Shown in pieces: positions 5,855-7,223 of a DNA stretch of 7,223 nucleotides. Every line of letters begins with the position of its first letter. Within the stretch, counting starts at the first letter, position 1. This stretch comes from Smithella sp. UBA2180 (GTDB taxonomy: Bacteria > Desulfobacterota > Syntrophia > Syntrophales > Smithellaceae). The stretch lies in contig DCVU01000112.1 of the NCBI GenBank assembly GCA_002327415.1, positions 1 through 7,223 on the forward strand, written 5' to 3'. A model generated the notes under the pieces. It ran no database searches. It was given only the letters and a program-made list of their open reading frames with translations, and was not told the origin of the DNA. A program made the position numbers and the translations under genes.

Positions 5855-5952
5855 CCGGACTACGCAAAAAGGCGTAGCTAAGGAAACGCCTGTAAGATAA
5901 GAGGCACCAATGCGAAGGTGTTTCCGTCCGGCAATCGGCCAAATGACGGAAA
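5855..5952 (+). promoter_or_regulatory. Structured 5' leader, three-way-junction-like, candidate cis-regulatory RNA
   Basis: Three helices nest as a closed junction. P1 pairs CCGGAC (5855-5860) with GTCCGG (5926-5931). P2 is TACGC (5861-5865) with GCGTA (5872-5876) around AAAAAG. P3 pairs GGAAACGCC (5882-5890) with GGTGTTTCC (5917-5925), 9 bp with one wobble. The 3' strands of P3 and P1 are contiguous, so they could stack. A competing hairpin pairs TTTCCGTC (5921-5928) with GACGGAAA (5945-5952), which would break P1 and P3; AGGCGT/ACGCCT (5870-5875 and 5886-5891) is another alternative. The Shine-Dalgarno GGAGGGAG (5958-5965) follows at once. I do not recognise a known riboswitch class. The pairings are seen; the switching role is inferred. 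The proposed transcription start near 5857 would clip the first bases of P1, so the true start matters. Confidence 0.45.
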
Positions 5953-5970
5953 AACGCGGAGGGAGAACAG

Positions 5971-6681
5971 ATGATCACGCTGGCTATAGCGTTCATTGAT
6001 GAAGAATTCGAGACGCGATTGCTGAAATGCCTGGGCGGCGAAAAAGATCTCATCATCAAAGGGTTCATGGTTATGAAGAATGTTGCCCATGAGTCGGACA
6101 AGGGAGCGGCCTTCCTCAATAAAATAGCCGTGGCACAGCCGGATATTTTCATCGTGGATGGGTACCTTCTGCGGGAAACCGCCGCCCTGTATTTGCCGCT
6201 GATTATTGAGTTTACGAGAAAATGCAGCTCCATGCGGACCATCGTCATCGGAGATCGTTTTAACGAGGAAAGCGTGATAGCCATGATGAGGGTAGGCGCG
6301 CGCGGTTTTTTACTGCGAGAGCATCTTGACGCTGACATTATCAAATGCATCCGCGTTGTCGCCAGGGGCGAGTTATGGCTGAGCACCAAATTGATCGGCA
6401 GGGTCTTTGATGAACTCATCCGAGACCGCTATAAAAAGCTTCCGCTCAAATCTCCCACCGGCAATCAGTTGGCCAAAATGAAAGGCATTTCCAAGCGGGA
6501 AATGGAGATCATGGCTCTCATTAGCGAAAGCCTAACCAACGAAGAAATTGCCCAAAAACTTTTCCTGAGCGCCAAGACCATCAAGACGCATATCCGCAAT
6601 ATCTTTGAAAAAACAGGCATCCGCAACCGTGTCGAAGCCGCACTTCTTTACATCCGCCACAGGCAGGAGAACGAAAGCTGA
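5971..6681 (+). CDS. NarL/FixJ-type response regulator with LuxR (GerE) helix-turn-helix output domain
   Basis: Two-domain transcription factor of 236 residues, cytoplasmic. Residues 1-125 form a receiver-like domain: acidic pair Asp10-Glu11, putative phospho-acceptor Asp63 (IFIVDGYLL) and the GARGFLLRE segment at 109-117. Residues about 172-232 are a LuxR-type helix-turn-helix (ISKREMEIMALISESLTNEE, then IAQKLFLSAKTIKTHIRNI and FEKTGIRNRVEA). The receiver is unusual: the usual switch Thr/Ser at the end of strand 4 aligns with Gly94, and the usual invariant Lys aligns with Arg115. So it may be a poorly phosphorylated or phosphorylation-independent regulator. GGAGG (5958-5962) lies 8 nt before the ATG. 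No histidine kinase is adjacent, so it is an orphan in this window and its targets are unknown. It has its own promoter and a structured leader. Confidence 0.88.
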   Translation: MITLAIAFIDEEFETRLLKCLGGEKDLIIKGFMVMKNVAHESDKGAAFLNKIAVAQPDIFIVDGYLLRETAALYLPLIIEFTRKCSSMRTIVIGDRFNEESVIAMMRVGARGFLLREHLDADIIKCIRVVARGELWLSTKLIGRVFDELIRDRYKKLPLKSPTGNQLAKMKGISKREMEIMALISESLTNEEIAQKLFLSAKTIKTHIRNIFEKTGIRNRVEAALLYIRHRQENES

Positions 6682-6703
6682 TGAGTGGCGCCCCCTCATT
6701 ATT

Positions 6704-6724
6704 CCCTCCTTTTATAAAGGAGGG
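6704..6724. repeat. Hairpin repeat, 9-bp stem with CCCTCC/GGAGGG ends
   Basis: CCCTCCTTT (6704-6712) pairs exactly with AAAGGAGGG (6716-6724) around TAT, 22 nt after the regulator stop codon. No T-run follows, so a role as an intrinsic terminator is doubtful, although the stem could stabilise the 3' end. A related half copy, GGGAGG followed by ATTTTATAAAAG, occurs at 6858-6875. Confidence 0.6.
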
Positions 6725-6858
6725 CTAGTGTAGTGAGTCATAAATATCTTTACAGTATGTCATTTCGAAGCGAAGCGAGAAATCTTAATGATCATAAGAA
6801 TATACAAGATATCTCCCGTTGGTCGATATGACAAGGTTTCATTGAAACACTACACTAG
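6725..6858. mobile_element. MITE-like non-coding element with 11-bp perfect terminal inverted repeats
   Basis: CTAGTGTAGTG (6725-6735) and CACTACACTAG (6848-6858) are exact inverted repeats bounding 134 bp with no open frame of note. Nested inside is a second inverted pair of about 28 nt: 6758-6786 (starting TGTCATTTCGAAGCG) and 6806-6833 (ending GGTCGATATGACA), imperfect but clear at both ends. The nesting suggests one small palindromic repeat inserted within, or forming the core of, another. No target-site duplication is certain. Mobility is inferred from the form alone; no transposase is present. Confidence 0.5.
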
Positions 6859-6929
6859 GGAGGATTTTATAAAAGAATCAAATACCCCAATCCCCCTTTA
6901 GAAAAGAGTGAGGTAGAATCCCCCTTTGT

Positions 6930-6948
6930 CCCCCTTTATAAAAGGGGG
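6930..6948. repeat. Hairpin repeat CCCCCTTT/AAAGGGGG
   Basis: CCCCCTTT (6930-6937) pairs exactly with AAAGGGGG (6941-6948) around ATA. Partial copies of the same arm (CCCCCTTT) sit nearby at about 6893-6900 and 6920-6927, so this stretch looks like clustered repeat debris. It lies 26 nt downstream of the protease stop on the minus strand, but no T-run follows in that direction. Confidence 0.6.
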
Positions 6949-6974
6949 AAATTAAAATTGTGATCTGTTTTCTA

Positions 6975-7223
6975 CTATTTTTTCTCTTCCTTTCCTTTTT
7001 TCAGGGTGATGAAGAAATTGTCTTTGCCGCGACGAATCAGCATCAATAGGGCATCACCCTTATCGCCTGCGGTCAGGGTGTCCTCATACTCCTTTAAACC
7101 GGAAATTTCGTTATTATTGATTTTCAGGATAATGTCCCGGGGTTTCAAGCCGGCTTCATCGGCCGCCCCCCCCGCTTTGACGGCCGTGATGATCACGCCG
7201 GTTTTTTCCGGCAGCCCGAAATA
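6975..7223 (-). CDS. DegP/HtrA-like (Do family) serine protease, C-terminal PDZ domain, partial (N-terminus beyond right edge)
   Basis: The frame is open to the window edge, so only the last 82 residues are seen. They begin YFGLPEKTGVIITAVKAGGA and continue through ADEAGLKPRDIILKINNNEI and GKDNFFITLKK to the TAA at 6975. The GLPEKTGV strand, the PADxAGLKxxDIIL-like core and the closing RRG-x-LK strand are typical of the second PDZ domain of periplasmic HtrA/DegP/DegQ proteases, which bind exposed C-termini of misfolded envelope proteins. The His-Asp-Ser protease domain, signal peptide and first PDZ would lie outside, so another PDZ protein cannot be excluded. A GTG at 7196 within the domain should not be taken as the start. 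The tail is Lys/Glu-rich (KKGKEEKK). Confidence 0.82.
   Translation of the reverse strand, partial: YFGLPEKTGVIITAVKAGGAADEAGLKPRDIILKINNNEISGLKEYEDTLTAGDKGDALLMLIRRGKDNFFITLKKGKEEKK

Noticed and set aside
5855..5952. Assignment of the leader to the c-di-GMP-I (GEMM) riboswitch class
   Set aside because: It shares only a superficial ACGCAAA word; the conserved GNRA-loop helix, GCAAA junction and closing GCCGGGTTACC-like segment are missing.
5910..6000. Upstream open frame beginning ATG at 5910 and running into the response-regulator start
   Set aside because: No ribosome site and it lies inside the P3 helix; there is no support beyond an open frame.
5844..6419. Long minus-strand open frame opposite the response regulator
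   Set aside because: It is antisense to a clear receiver/LuxR gene, is rich in Ser/Arg/Pro as shadows often are, and shows no domain or ribosome site.
6704..6724. Perfect hairpin after the response regulator as an intrinsic terminator
   Set aside because: The sequence after the stem (CTAGTGTAG) has no T-run; it fits better with the local family of repeats.
1..7223. CRISPR array, tRNA or rRNA genes
   Set aside because: No regularly spaced direct repeats, cloverleaf-like segments or rRNA-like stretches were seen on either strand.

Overview
This is a bacterial chromosomal window, most likely from a deltaproteobacterium (Desulfobacterota; a syntrophic or anaerobic lineage such as Syntrophales would fit). 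The basis is moderate GC, an incomplete-looking mannose-family PTS, a complete set of nickel-pincer maturation genes beside nikR, and short hairpin repeats with C/G-rich arms of a type I associate with these genomes. The lineage is an inference from gene content; no marker gene is present.

Layout. Positions 1-1374 (minus strand) hold three PTS genes transcribed leftwards in the order EIIA, EIIB, EIIC of the mannose/fructose/sorbose family; EIIC runs off the left edge. Positions 1375-2390 contain no secure gene. They hold a weak promoter for the PTS genes, an imperfect hairpin at 1497-1552, a probably decayed Trp/His/Gln/Arg-rich coding stretch ending near 2092, a very good bidirectional terminator at 2123-2162, and two inverted-repeat structures in front of larC. 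Positions 2391-4345 (plus) encode larC and larB, overlapping by 4 bp. Positions 4361-5188 (minus) encode larE, convergent with larB. Positions 5344-5760 (plus) encode the nickel regulator NikR, divergent from larE. Positions 5823-5970 are a promoter and a structured leader in front of a NarL/LuxR-type response regulator (5971-6681). Positions 6682-6974 are a nested set of short inverted repeats. The right edge (6975-7223, minus) is the C-terminal PDZ domain of a DegP/HtrA-like protease.

How the genes work together. LarB carboxylates the pyridinium ring of nicotinic acid adenine dinucleotide and hydrolyses it, LarE converts the two carboxylates to thiocarboxylates, and LarC inserts nickel, giving the nickel-pincer nucleotide used by lactate racemase (LarA) and relatives. 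No larA is in the window, so the client enzyme is elsewhere. A NikR with all four nickel ligands sits directly beside these genes, so the cluster pairs nickel sensing with assembly of a nickel cofactor. LarE has the three-cysteine pattern of the iron-sulfur, catalytic type rather than the single-cysteine sacrificial type.

The items most worth a second look are the three-way-junction-like leader before the response regulator, the lar-nikR pairing, the MITE-like element in the larC upstream region, and the broken Trp-rich gene that still has a strong terminator.
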